Source: Phycisphaerales bacterium UBA1845 | Lineage (GTDB): Bacteria > Planctomycetota > Phycisphaerae > UBA1845 | Length of the DNA: 49,064 nt | Direction of reading: 5' to 3' | Assembly (NCBI GenBank): GCA_002338715.1 | Contig: DDIR01000082.1 | Coordinates: 1,207 to 50,270 of the forward strand | Shown here: positions 1 through 8,252 of the stretch, piece after piece | Layout of the letters: the number at the start of each line of letters is the position of its first letter | Numbering within the stretch: the first letter of the stretch is position 1 | Program-made: the position numbers and the translations under genes | The notes under the pieces: generated by a model | Seen by the model: only the letters and a program-made list of their open reading frames with translations | Database searches by the model: none | Told to the model about the DNA's origin: nothing

Positions 1-772
1 CTGGATAGAGTGGCTGACCCTGCTTTGCGTGTGGAGGGAACCAGAACGACTTGGGGACGGCCGAATCGACGGCATGGAGCTTGACCACCTGCAAGGTGCC
101 GTTGCCATCGACAATCGGAAAACTCCAATAGGCACCGTTTTTTTCGTCGGCGCTATGCCCGACACCGAATCGTTTCGCCGTATCAGCATCCACTGCGCGC
201 GACTCCCAAAGCAGCCTCGTTAGGGCTGCACTGTCTTGCAGCGCGCGTTGTGTCTTTGGCATGTAGTCCCGAGCCTTTAAAAGCATGGCCGGGTCAGGCT
301 CTGGATTCGGGTGTCTTTGCGTATGAAGCAGCGGGATCACGCTCTCAAGCGTCGCGATCCTCTCCCGATACCGGCGCAGAAACTGGACCGCATCAACGAA
401 GCCGGCTGGCTTGTCGTTCTTGGCGAGCGCCATCCGGGCGACATGGATAACGTCCCCTGTGCCGCTTGCTCCGTTCTTCGCGCAACGGTTCCATTCACAG
501 GCGAAACATGAATACGCAAACTCGCCTGATTCGTAGTTCGGACGGTGAATGTAACCGGACGGTCTTTGGTCGTAATGAAATGGGCAACGAACTGCTGGCC
601 ATGCAGCCGGCGAGAATACACCGTAGATTCGTCGCCCGAGATCCTCGAGCAGCCCAACAAGCAACTCGCGGTTGCCCTTCAACCGGCGAATCTGCTCATT
701 GGTAATTGGCCGTGAAAGATGTGTGTATCGCATAAAAAGCTCGCTAAGATCAATGGGTTGACCGTGCGGCAT
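1..772 (-). CDS. CHC2 zinc-finger primase-like replication protein (C-terminus off window)
   Basis: An open frame of 257 codons runs from ATG 772-770 past the left window edge without a stop. It carries a CHC2 zinc finger, with Cys63 and His66 in CPFH followed by Cys89 and Cys92 in CFAC. This is the hallmark of DnaG-type and mobile-element primases, which bind single-stranded DNA and prime replication. After the finger comes a conserved-looking stretch around GTGDVIHVARMAL, typical of the region between the finger and the TOPRIM domain. The TOPRIM domain is not confirmed because the gene runs out. Chromosomal dnaG usually has its finger closer to the N-terminus, so together with the DUF1580 and integrase neighbours I read this as the element's own primase. 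The start lacks a strong ribosome site; ATG at codon 14 is an alternative. Confidence 0.75.
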   Translation of the reverse strand, partial: MPHGQPIDLSELFMRYTHLSRPITNEQIRRLKGNRELLVGLLEDLGRRIYGVFSPAAWPAVRCPFHYDQRPSGYIHRPNYESGEFAYSCFACEWNRCAKNGASGTGDVIHVARMALAKNDKPAGFVDAVQFLRRYRERIATLESVIPLLHTQRHPNPEPDPAMLLKARDYMPKTQRALQDSAALTRLLWESRAVDADTAKRFGVGHSADEKNGAYWSFPIVDGNGTLQVVKLHAVDSAVPKSFWFPPHAKQGQPLYP

Positions 773-842
773 TGCACGATGCGGTTCCAGTTTTTTTTTT
801 GCGAAGCTCTACCCAACGGGGCAGCTTCGGTACAATAATGCG

Positions 843-1226
843 TTAATCTGCAGGTCCTGGTTCCTTGGATCTGTTACCGGCTGTCGAAATAGGAACACCA
901 GCCCGCTTCAAATTACGTTTTGCGTTTGCGACTGCATCGTGCCGATGTTTCGGGGAGCGACGGCGCGGAATGGGTTTCGTTAACACCGAAGTGGTGGTCC
1001 GGCGGTCTTCGTCAGCCAAGGCTCTTAGAAACCGTGCGAGTGCTTCGCGGCTTGTCACGATTCGCCTGCCGACTCGAACATATTCGAGGCGGATTCCGTT
1101 CAGACCATATCGAGCCCAGCGGAAAACCGTGCTCGCGTGGGGACGTTTGCCACCCACTTCAAGCAGCGGATCGCGGGTAGCCTCGGCCAGAGTTATCGTT
1201 TTTTCAGAAAGTGGGTCGATTGCCAC
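843..1226 (-). CDS. DUF1580 family protein, probable DNA-binding helix-turn-helix
   Basis: A 127-residue protein starting with GTG at 1226-1224, preceded by GGAGG at 7 bases, which fixes the start. Residues 1-70 match what I know of DUF1580: an N-terminal segment starting DPLSEKTITLAEA, a central HxxTVFRWxxxG block and a following GRRIVTSREAL block. This resembles an excisionase-type winged helix in which the first helix set binds DNA and the basic wing follows. The C-terminal 45 residues are basic and probably disordered. It sits between the primase and a second helix-turn-helix protein in an integrase-bearing element, so a role as excisionase or copy/transcription regulator is likely but inferred. 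Confidence 0.75.
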   Translation of the reverse strand: MAIDPLSEKTITLAEATRDPLLEVGGKRPHASTVFRWARYGLNGIRLEYVRVGRRIVTSREALARFLRALADEDRRTTTSVLTKPIPRRRSPKHRHDAVANAKRNLKRAGVPISTAGNRSKEPGPAD

Positions 1227-1366
1227 AATAATGCCTCCATCAACGAGATGGATGCATTAGACCGTGCCCAAAACGTGGCAACGCAAGCGCAACGGCTGTT
1301 ACGCTGGGATGCGGGCTTGCTGGCCATTAAATCGAGGAAAAAAAATTTCATTGCAACACGAGTGCA

Positions 1367-2158
1367 TCACGTCGCGCTGTGGCGCCCACGAATTTCGTTT
1401 ACGGACGGCTTGTCTGGAGGGGTTTGCAAGTTCTTGTCTCTCTCTTTCTCGCGCTCTTCTTGGGTCCCTCTGTGCAGAAGTGCCCAAGTCCATACCGATG
1501 GAAGATAGAGTCGCCGTGAATCGCCCTGACCGGTATGCTTGATCTTTCCAGCTGTGGCGGCTTTTGAAACCGTTCCACGATTTATACCGGTGATTTTTTC
1601 CACATCCGTGACCTTAGCCCACATGCTCGAATCGTCTGGGTTTGTCGGTTCCGAATTCTGCGAGATGGATTTTGGCTGCCAGTGTACTTCGGGCAGCTTC
1701 ATCACAATCTCCATTAGCCGTTTAACTTCTTCTGTTGCCGAATTCAGATCATCAGGGTCTGGCACCGGATTGACGTCTGGCGGGAATCCATGCCAGTAGT
1801 CATCAACGTCGACTGGTTCCTGGATCGTAAAATCAACATCGATGCGATTCTCTGGCCCAGTCGGCGGCGAGTCTTCGTTGATTGGGCAGGCAATACGGTC
1901 AAAGCACAAATCTGAAAACCGCGTCACATGAGGCGTGTCGAACTGAAACAATTCTCTTGCCGCAACCGAGAGTAACCTCGTGAACACTTCGAATTCTGGA
2001 GCAGGCGGACAGAACCCGAGCGCGTGACGGGCAATGCACGTGGACGCAGCCCCCTGCCATTGCTCCAGGGCTGCGCGAAAAGCACTGCGGTCCTTTCTGA
2101 ACGATTCAAGGTTTCCGTTTGTATCCCAGAGATCAGCTATTCCCCATTTTGATGACAT
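1367..2158 (-). CDS. Hypothetical protein with C-terminal excisionase-like helix-turn-helix
   Basis: A 263-residue protein. I chose ATG 2158 because GGAGG lies 5 bases upstream; a longer frame reaches 2209 but has no such site. Residues 1-170 are not recognised and are rich in Asp, Pro and Glu. Near the C-terminus the segment around AKVTDVEKITGINRGTVSK followed by a basic GDSRRLYLP stretch looks like a MerR/excisionase-type winged helix, ending in a highly charged tail. It lies in the same direction as the integrase upstream and DUF1580 downstream. A regulator or recombination directionality factor of the element is plausible. The N-terminal domain has no assigned role. Confidence 0.6.
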   Translation of the reverse strand: MSSKWGIADLWDTNGNLESFRKDRSAFRAALEQWQGAASTCIARHALGFCPPAPEFEVFTRLLSVAARELFQFDTPHVTRFSDLCFDRIACPINEDSPPTGPENRIDVDFTIQEPVDVDDYWHGFPPDVNPVPDPDDLNSATEEVKRLMEIVMKLPEVHWQPKSISQNSEPTNPDDSSMWAKVTDVEKITGINRGTVSKAATAGKIKHTGQGDSRRLYLPSVWTWALLHRGTQEEREKERDKNLQTPPDKPSVNEIRGRHSAT

Positions 2159-2254
2159 GCAAACCTCCGTCGATACCCGCCGTCGCACACGGCCACTGTA
2201 GATAGGCATTCCTGATTTAGCGCCAAGTGGCTAATCCTAGCTGGTCCGGCAGCA

Positions 2255-3442
2255 CTATCCAACCTTCTCCATCACCGCAACCGCCTTGCGACGGTCAAAT
2301 TCGCCGTATAAGTCGGTCATGGATGGGCTGCTATGGCCCAAAATCACGCGAGCTACCTCGATGTCAAATCTCCGTCGCAAATCGAATGCAGCGTTGTGCC
2401 GTAGCTGATGTGGGTGCCATCGGGGAATACCGGCTTTGTCACACGCACGTTGAATTGAGCGACGATACGACGCAACATCGTATTGATCCCGTGGTGAACG
2501 TCTTCGAACACGTGCACGATTTGAACCCGGATTGTTGCCTTGATTGGTTGGCGTGACACGGGCAGCTCGACGCTTCCTTAGACGCTCCTGCTCAGCCTCT
2601 ATTGGCGAAAAAAGCGGTTTGTCTACTGCACGGCCACTTCGAAACGGTTGGATGATCTGTTTTGCCCTCGGACCAAAATAGATCGTCCGGTCGTGGCCAT
2701 GATGAGCAGTTTTGTGCTGGTTAGGTGTTGCAATCCAGACCTTGCCTGACATGTCGATATCAGCAGGTCGCAACCCGACAAGCTCGCCTGGGCGCGCTCC
2801 GGTAAGCTGCTGTAGTTCTATCAGCGCCCAGATTTGCTCAGGGACATAGGGTTTAATGGCTCGTATGTGTTCAGCTCGCACCGGTTTGACTTTTCGGCCT
2901 TCAGGTGCGTCACACCGGCCGCGTCGTAGACCTGATACGACAGTGAGACCCTGATAGACCGCAGGCGACAACAACGTTTCCTCCGCTGCCCAGCGAAAAA
3001 TGGATCGAGCGCGCGAACATCCTTTGTTGACGGTCCCGCGCGTCCAGCCCTTGGCGATCATCGCGTCACGGGCCACTTTGAGTTCCCTTGGGCCGAACGC
3101 CTCGGCGACGGTCTCGCCATACAAGTCCGCCAGAATCGCGATGATTGATTTGAAACAGGCCAACTCGCTTGTCGGCGAACCGTCAGGCGATCGATAGTAT
3201 TTGCTGGCGTATTCGAGGAATCGATCGAGCAGTTCCAACACCGTCAGATCGCACGGTTCAACCAGCGGACGCCGTCCACGGGATTCCCACTCGGCGATCA
3301 TCCTCTTATATTTGGCGCGGCTTTCAGCGGTTTTGTGTTTACCGAGATAATGGCGTTTGCCGTTCAACTCGACGTACGCTTGGCCCGTGGGCTTATGGTG
3401 TCGATAGCTGGGAACACGTTTGGGGTGAGAACGTTTGGGCAC
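2255..3442 (-). CDS. Tyrosine-type site-specific integrase
   Basis: A 395-residue phage-type integrase. The start is GTG 3442, because GGAGGT lies 7 bases upstream; a longer TTG frame begins at 3457. The catalytic set is visible: Arg217 in the TGARPGE motif, Lys244, His345 and Arg348 in HxLRH, His370 in LGH and nucleophile Tyr379. The N-terminus has an arm-binding-like fold with a GKRHYLGKH motif, followed by a core-binding SAM-like domain. It cuts and joins DNA at the attachment sites of the element. It lies about 118 bases from the 3' end of tRNA-Pro, the inferred integration target. A direct repeat with a palindromic core immediately upstream (3460-3483) may be its operator or an arm site. 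Confidence 0.93.
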   Translation of the reverse strand: MPKRSHPKRVPSYRHHKPTGQAYVELNGKRHYLGKHKTAESRAKYKRMIAEWESRGRRPLVEPCDLTVLELLDRFLEYASKYYRSPDGSPTSELACFKSIIAILADLYGETVAEAFGPRELKVARDAMIAKGWTRGTVNKGCSRARSIFRWAAEETLLSPAVYQGLTVVSGLRRGRCDAPEGRKVKPVRAEHIRAIKPYVPEQIWALIELQQLTGARPGELVGLRPADIDMSGKVWIATPNQHKTAHHGHDRTIYFGPRAKQIIQPFRSGRAVDKPLFSPIEAEQERLRKRRAARVTPTNQGNNPGSNRARVRRRSPRDQYDVASYRRSIQRACDKAGIPRWHPHQLRHNAAFDLRRRFDIEVARVILGHSSPSMTDLYGEFDRRKAVAVMEKVG

Positions 3443-3459
3443 GGTGGCGACCTCCAAGC

Positions 3460-3483
3460 AACTAACCGGTTAACTAACCGGTA
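3460..3483. promoter_or_regulatory. Tandem direct repeat with palindromic core upstream of integrase
   Basis: AACTAACCGGT occurs twice, at 3460-3470 and 3472-3482, a 12-base period. Each copy contains the palindrome ACCGGT; the first is a perfect TAACCGGTTA. It lies just before the integrase gene and within 80 bases of the tRNA, so it could be an operator for the element's helix-turn-helix proteins or an integrase arm-binding site. The function is inferred. Confidence 0.5.
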
Positions 3484-3559
3484 TGTGGCAATGGTTTCGG
3501 CCGCACCGCCCAATGGCGGGTAACGCCTAACTGTAGGCGTTTCAGCACTTTAATTCGAT

Positions 3560-3634
3560 TCGGGGCGACAGGATTCGAACCTGCGACCTCTTGACCCCCA
3601 GTCAAGCGCGCTAACCAGGCTGCGCCACGCCCCG
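3560..3634 (-). tRNA. tRNA-Pro (anticodon GGG)
   Basis: The minus strand folds as a complete cloverleaf. The acceptor arm is CGGGGCG paired with CGCCCCG plus discriminator A. The anticodon stem CTTGA/TCAAG encloses loop CTGGGGG, giving anticodon GGG, and the T-arm contains GGTTCGAATCC. The CCA end is not encoded. Its 3' end is the inferred target of the adjacent integrase. Confidence 0.97.
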
Positions 3635-3724
3635 TGTGGCTGTACACTATTGCTTTCTTGGGTTGGTTTCAAGTTCCGCCGGGTTGGACACTTTGCCCGT
3701 GGGCTTGGCCTCTGCGGCTTGGGG

Positions 3725-4846
3725 TTATTGGATTGCTCGGTGGGCTCGCAGCAGGTCCACGATCCGCGTCAGCCGCTCGGGGATGGGGGCACTCAGTTCC
3801 ATGGGCTCCTCGGTGATCGGGTGGCGGAACTGGATTCTAAAGGCGTGCAGCGCCTGAAAGGCCAACAGCGTTTCCTCCGATCCACTGCCCGACAGGTCCT
3901 TCTCGCTGACAAAATGCCCGCCATAAAACGTGTCCCCCACCAGCGGATACCCGATCGCCGACATGTGCACGCGCAGTTGATGCGTCCTGCCCGTCTTGGG
4001 ATACATGTGGACAATCGTAAACCCGCGAAAGCGCTCCTGCACTTCGTACTTGGTCACCGCATCCTTAAAAAGCATCTGCCGCGTGGGGAAACCGGGAACC
4101 ATGTACCGCTCTTTGATCATCGGGTGGTCAGCCAGCGGCTGATTGATGATGTCGCGATCGAGCGAAACCTCCCCTTCGCAAATGCCAAAGTACGTCTTCT
4201 GCACCTCGCGCTTTTCAAACTGCAAACCCAATCGCCAATGGGCTTCATCCGTCTTGGCGATCAGCATGACCCCGCTCGTGTTCTTATCCAGCCGATGCAC
4301 GATCCCTGGGCGAAACGCTTCCGAACCTTTCGACAGATTCTGACCCGCATAGTGGGCCAACCCATTCGCAAGCGTTCCCAACCCCGACGGTTTCGACGGA
4401 TGGCAGATGATGTCCACCTGCTTGTTCAGCGCCAACATGTGATCGTCTTCGTACACGATCGTCAGCGGGATATCCTCCGGGGTGATGTCGGTCGGTTCGG
4501 GCGGTGGAACGCGGACAGCCACCTCGTCACCCAGCGCGGGTTCGTAACTGTTCTTGGCTTTCTTACCGTTGACGGTGATCTCGCCCTGCTTGATGAGCTT
4601 CTGGATCAGCGTGCGCGACATTCGCGGAAAGCGGCCTTGCAGGTACTTATCGAGACGCCGCCCCGAACGCTTCTTGCGAATCACCAGCGTCTGAACTTCG
4701 AGACCGCCCTCTTCATCACCCACCGATTCGTCATCACCAGACGCATCCTCCACGCGACCGTCTGCCACGCCCTCCGCGCGCTCGTCTGTGACTGGGGCGT
4801 CGACATGGTCGTCGGATTCAGCTGAAAATCGGTCTTGCATTGACAT
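3725..4846 (-). CDS. RluA-family rRNA pseudouridine synthase (RluD-like)
   Basis: This 373-residue enzyme isomerises uridine to pseudouridine in RNA, most likely in 23S rRNA. Residues 1-50 form an acidic extension not typical of the family. Residues about 60-110 are an S4 RNA-binding domain (RRLDKYLQ and SRTLIQKLIKQG). The catalytic domain follows, with the family motif HRLDKNTSG and catalytic Asp187. Near the C-terminus, GRTHQLRVHM is the conserved substrate-binding stretch. The S4 domain plus this motif order match RluD/RluC; the exact target site cannot be read. It is divergent from the lipid kinase gene, with a shared 157-base upstream region. ATG 4846 and ATG 4840 are both possible starts. 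Confidence 0.92.
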   Translation of the reverse strand: MSMQDRFSAESDDHVDAPVTDERAEGVADGRVEDASGDDESVGDEEGGLEVQTLVIRKKRSGRRLDKYLQGRFPRMSRTLIQKLIKQGEITVNGKKAKNSYEPALGDEVAVRVPPPEPTDITPEDIPLTIVYEDDHMLALNKQVDIICHPSKPSGLGTLANGLAHYAGQNLSKGSEAFRPGIVHRLDKNTSGVMLIAKTDEAHWRLGLQFEKREVQKTYFGICEGEVSLDRDIINQPLADHPMIKERYMVPGFPTRQMLFKDAVTKYEVQERFRGFTIVHMYPKTGRTHQLRVHMSAIGYPLVGDTFYGGHFVSEKDLSGSGSEETLLAFQALHAFRIQFRHPITEEPMELSAPIPERLTRIVDLLRAHRAIQ

Positions 4847-5003
4847 GAATCACGTCGTGGTTGGTTCTGGTTGGAATTCGTTCGAGGTGATGGGCGTTTC
4901 CGTATAGCCTATCCGCTTAAACCGTGAGTGTATCGCACAGACTTTTGCCTGTCGAACAGCCGAGCCCGACGCGTAACCGATCAAAGAAAGATCCCAACCG
5001 TTC

Positions 5004-5903
5004 ATGCCCAACAGTGCGCCCAACATCCGAGCGATCTACAACCCCATCGCGGGGAGGCGCGACCTCTCGGCGTTCCTGAAGAAACTCGCCCGCGAACTTG
5101 AAATCCGGTCCTTCAACCTCGAGATCACACCGACCGCCGGCCCGGGCGACGCGACCCGATTGGCCGGCGATGTACCCGACGACACCCACGCGGTGATCGC
5201 GGTCGGGGGTGACGGAACCTGCCGTGATGTCGCCACAGGTCTGCTGGGTCGCAACGTCCCCATGATCGTCGCACCGGCTGGCAATGAAAACATCCTCGCC
5301 AAGTATTTCAAATCAAAAGCCACCATCGACTCGCTCGTCTCCACGATCATCGAGGGCCGCATGACCTCCTACGACGTTGGCACGCTCAATTCGAAGCCCT
5401 TCATATTGATGGCCGGCATCGGATTCGACGCAGAAGCCGTCCACCGCGTCACCCAATCGCGCACAGGCCACATATCATACCTGACCTACGCCAAACCGCT
5501 TTGGCAAACATTCTGGCGCCATCGCTTCCCTGCACTTCGCGTCACGGTCGATGATGCAACTGTCTTCGAGGGGCGCGGTCTGGCGTTTGTTGGGTTGATG
5601 CCGCGATACGCCATTGGATTGCGATTGCTCGCCAAGGCTCAACATGACGACGGCATGCTTGATGTTTGCGTGATGCCCTGCACATCGAAGCGCCAGCTTA
5701 TCGGTCTTTCGATCGCCGCGATCATTGGACGTCACGTGCGACGCAAAGGCGTCGTGTATTGCAAGGGCACGCGGGTCCGCATTGAATCACCCGACGATCG
5801 CGAAGTCCCCTGCCAGATTGATGGCGACGTTGCGGACAACCTTCCCATCGATTGCGGAATCATGCCGCGTGCCGTCAAACTATTGACCCCACCGTTGAAA
5901 TAA
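5004..5903 (+). CDS. Diacylglycerol kinase family lipid kinase
   Basis: A 299-residue DAGK-catalytic-domain protein of the DgkB/YegS/sphingosine-kinase group, which phosphorylates a lipid hydroxyl using ATP. NPIAGRRD at residues 13-20 is the first phosphate-binding motif, GGDGT at 68-72 is the nucleotide loop, and PAGNEN near residue 91 replaces the more common PxGTxND. The C-terminal half forms the usual beta-sandwich lid with DGEV-like segments. The natural substrate (diacylglycerol or another polyisoprenoid or sphingoid lipid) is not determinable. It stands alone on the plus strand and is followed by a long non-coding stretch. Confidence 0.88.
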   Translation: MPNSAPNIRAIYNPIAGRRDLSAFLKKLARELEIRSFNLEITPTAGPGDATRLAGDVPDDTHAVIAVGGDGTCRDVATGLLGRNVPMIVAPAGNENILAKYFKSKATIDSLVSTIIEGRMTSYDVGTLNSKPFILMAGIGFDAEAVHRVTQSRTGHISYLTYAKPLWQTFWRHRFPALRVTVDDATVFEGRGLAFVGLMPRYAIGLRLLAKAQHDDGMLDVCVMPCTSKRQLIGLSIAAIIGRHVRRKGVVYCKGTRVRIESPDDREVPCQIDGDVADNLPIDCGIMPRAVKLLTPPLK

Positions 5904-6434
5904 ACTCCCGGCGATCAGTATTTCTGAGGACATCTTTTTTCAGCCCTACAAGGTTCCGGGGAACCAGCAAAAAAATTCAATGGTTTTGACTTTTTTTTGG
6001 ACCGTCCGATAAGCATCGAAAACGATAAATGAACCGCAAAAACGTCCGCCCTTTAACTTCGCACTGTCAATGCAAATAACTTGGGCAACTTAAGGACAAT
6101 CACTCAATTCGCCGGACCGTAGCCCTTCAAATGAAACACTGGTTTGTGCTATGATCAAAGCATCAAATGCGCGCTTGGCGCATGTGAATTTGGTTGACGG
6201 AGATGGTCTAACCTTTAGAATGCTCACGCAGCAATCGCAGAGAGAAACGATCCAGCGAACCAGTTGAATCGAACGCGAACAGGACTGAGCCCAATCTCCC
6301 CCGTATGTCTTCATGACGCAGTGACAGAACGTGTCACTTTCGCTGTGTATGGCGACCGGAAGTCAGGACAACAAAAACAACGCCGGGCCGAGAGCAACCG
6401 TCCCAAAAAATATTGAAGCGGAAAAGATTCGGGA
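5904..6434. other. Non-coding interval between lipid kinase and Xer recombinase
   Basis: This stretch of 531 bases has no convincing frame. It is more AT-rich than its neighbours, with runs of T and A near 5930-6000, and holds one small perfect hairpin (GGTTC/GAACC around 5950). It probably contains the lipid kinase 3' end signals and the promoter of the recombinase gene, but I see no clear terminator or promoter consensus. Confidence 0.5.
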
Positions 6435-7364
6435 ATGATCACGACTCAGAAGCAAATTCAATCGGACCGCCCCAAGGTCCCGCCGCCCATCATCAAGCGA
6501 TATCTCGACTACCTCTTCGTCGAATGCGGGTTGGCTGGGTCGACGGTTTCGTCGTACCAGCGCGATCTGTGCCGCTTCTGGGACACGGTCAACGATTTGG
6601 GACTGACGGCTTCGGAGTTGGGTGTCGACGTGGTTCGCCAACACCTCTCCCGCTTGCGTGACGAAGGCTTGTCGGTCAGTTCCATCGCCCGACATCTGAC
6701 GTCCATACGCATGCTGCTTCGCTATCTCTTCAGCGAGAAGATCATCCTCAAGGACATCGTCAGCCTTTTGGATTCGCCGAAGAAGTGGCGACTCGTCCCC
6801 GACACGCTCAACTATCGCGATGTCCACCACATCCTCGAAGCCCCCGAGGAGAACGCTGAATTCTACCCGCGCGACAAAGCCATTCTCGAACTGCTTTACG
6901 CCACGGGCATGCGGGTCAGCGAACTCGTCGACCTCACGTTATCGCGAATCAACTTCAACGTCGGCTACGTCCGCGTGATCGGCAAAGGTCGCAAGGAGCG
7001 GATCGTCCCGGTCGGGTCCACCGCACTGGCAGCCACCCGCAATTACATCGAGACGCAGCGAAAGGAACTTGCCCGCGACGAATCCACCGAAGCCGTTTTC
7101 CTGTCGCGCACGGGACGCCCCATCGACCGGTCGGCTGTCTGGCGCATCGTGCGAAAATACACGCAACACGCCGACGTGCGCAAGAAGGTCAGCCCGCATA
7201 CTTTGCGTCATTCATTCGCCACGCACCTTTTGCAGGGCGGTGCCGATTTGCGTGTCGTGCAGGAACTGCTTGGCCACACCGATGTGTCCACCACGCAGAT
7301 TTACACGCACGTGGATGATTCGCGGTTGAAAGCCGTCCACCGCAAGTTCCACCCACGTCAGTAG
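6435..7364 (+). CDS. xerD: Tyrosine recombinase XerC/XerD type
   Basis: A 309-residue recombinase, the usual length for XerC/XerD, which resolve chromosome dimers at dif. The N-terminal SAM-like core-binding domain covers about residues 18-105. The catalytic residues are all present: Arg160 in TGMRVSEL, Lys184, His255 and Arg258 in HTLRHSFATHLL, His281 in LGH and Tyr290 in QIYTH. The continuous C-terminal block resembles XerD slightly more than XerC, but the assignment between the two is tentative. Unlike the integrase at 2255-3442 it has no element genes nearby, so I treat it as the housekeeping enzyme. Confidence 0.88.
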   Translation: MITTQKQIQSDRPKVPPPIIKRYLDYLFVECGLAGSTVSSYQRDLCRFWDTVNDLGLTASELGVDVVRQHLSRLRDEGLSVSSIARHLTSIRMLLRYLFSEKIILKDIVSLLDSPKKWRLVPDTLNYRDVHHILEAPEENAEFYPRDKAILELLYATGMRVSELVDLTLSRINFNVGYVRVIGKGRKERIVPVGSTALAATRNYIETQRKELARDESTEAVFLSRTGRPIDRSAVWRIVRKYTQHADVRKKVSPHTLRHSFATHLLQGGADLRVVQELLGHTDVSTTQIYTHVDDSRLKAVHRKFHPRQ

Positions 7365-7447
7365 TTTCTTTCTGTTTTGTTTGATTGAGTTGAGCGCATG
7401 CGCTGCGCTGTTTGGGATTGAGTACATACCAAAAGTGGATTGGTTTG

Positions 7448-7479
7448 CCCCTGGATTCCCGCCTGCGCGGAAATGACGG
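7448..7479 (+). repeat. Dispersed palindromic repeat, family A copy 1
   Basis: This copy reads CCCCTGGATTCCCGC, a short loop, then GCGGAAATGACGG. The same unit occurs at 8843-8874 and, inverted, at 15508-15541 and 35472-35505. It lies between the convergent xerD and the LiaF-like gene. One stem base is mismatched in this copy. Confidence 0.85.
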
Positions 7480-7515
7480 CTTGGTTCGCATTGATACTTC
7501 GGAACTTGATGCGCT

Positions 7516-8028
7516 CTAACCCGCTTGCAGTGCTTGGTACACCACCGAGTTGCGGTGTGCGCCGGTCCGCCCAACGCCGAGCTCCAGAATGCGGCCGCTG
7601 TCTTCAGAGATGTTGCCAAAGTGGCGTTGCAACGCCAGCCCCTCAACCTCTTCATTCTCAGTTGGCAGTGAATGTTCGGTGATGCTGCCAAAGAGGGTCA
7701 GCGACATCATCGAACTGCTTTGGAATTGATCGAGTTCGGAGATGTAGTTCTTGTAATCGCCCAGATCCAACGAGCCGTTCTCCACGCACTGCTGAAGGTC
7801 CAGGTACTCCTCAGCCAGGGTCGGATATTTGATGCTTGTCGAGCCAAAGAGCGTCAGGAAAATCATCTTGGATGCAGGCGTCTGGCCCACTTTTTGCGAG
7901 CGGGCTGCGATCAACTGCCGCGCGACCGTCGGACGATTCAAATCCGCACTCCCAAAGACGGTCAGGAAACATTTTTTTTCGCGGCTTAGCGGCCCTTCAT
8001 ATCCGCCGAACATACAGAGCTGCAACAT
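7516..8028 (-). CDS. LiaF-like repeat protein, hypothetical
   Basis: A 170-residue protein with no signal peptide or membrane segment. I chose ATG 8028, preceded by AAAGGA about 10 bases upstream; a TTG frame extends to 8064. The protein contains four related beta-strand units: MFGGYEG, LTVFGSADLNRPT, LTLFGSTSIKYPT and LTLFGS. The second and third are followed by similar helical or connecting segments of about 35 residues. The repeated FGG/FGS signature is reminiscent of the C-terminal beta-solenoid of LiaF/YvqF cell-envelope stress proteins. Here there is no membrane part, so the link is structural analogy only. Its 3' end faces xerD across a palindromic repeat. No function is assigned. Confidence 0.6.
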   Translation of the reverse strand: MLQLCMFGGYEGPLSREKKCFLTVFGSADLNRPTVARQLIAARSQKVGQTPASKMIFLTLFGSTSIKYPTLAEEYLDLQQCVENGSLDLGDYKNYISELDQFQSSSMMSLTLFGSITEHSLPTENEEVEGLALQRHFGNISEDSGRILELGVGRTGAHRNSVVYQALQAG

Positions 8029-8252
8029 CGCAATCCAGTCCTTTCTGCCACCGTGCCCGATCAATCGCGAGTCAGGCTTTGTCGCGACGGGCCTGCCTCC
8101 GACCCACCACCATCATAAAACCTTTCGCGGGGGCCCACACACCCTTTTTGACCGCCGACATTCAGCAATTCGTCGCCTGTCATTCATCCGGGTATTCGCC
8201 AGCCCGCCTAAAATATTCGCATCACGCCTGCTTTTGGCGGAAAAACCGGCGG

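Larger units (their letters stand above)
1..3560. mobile_element. Integrative element in tRNA-Pro (right end only)
   Basis: Four minus-strand genes (partial CHC2-type primase, DUF1580 protein, helix-turn-helix protein, tyrosine integrase) lie directly against the 3' end of tRNA-Pro at 3560. The integrase is nearest the tRNA, the usual arrangement for elements that insert into a tRNA 3' end and keep the gene intact. I infer that one attachment site overlaps the tRNA 3' end and that the other, a copy of the tRNA 3' segment, lies left of base 1. No second copy is visible inside the window. The next gene to the right is a housekeeping pseudouridine synthase, so the boundary is sharp. It could be a satellite, a defective prophage or an integrative plasmid; no capsid or conjugation gene is visible here. 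Confidence 0.7.

Noticed and set aside
780..840. T10 run and hairpin (GAAGCT...AGCTTC) between primase and DUF1580
   Set aside because: On the minus strand the hairpin is followed by A, not T, so it is not a terminator for these genes; on the plus strand the T run precedes the stem.
3650..4825. Plus-strand frame of 391 codons opposite the pseudouridine synthase
   Set aside because: It is the antisense of a gene with clear family motifs and has a composition typical of shadow frames.
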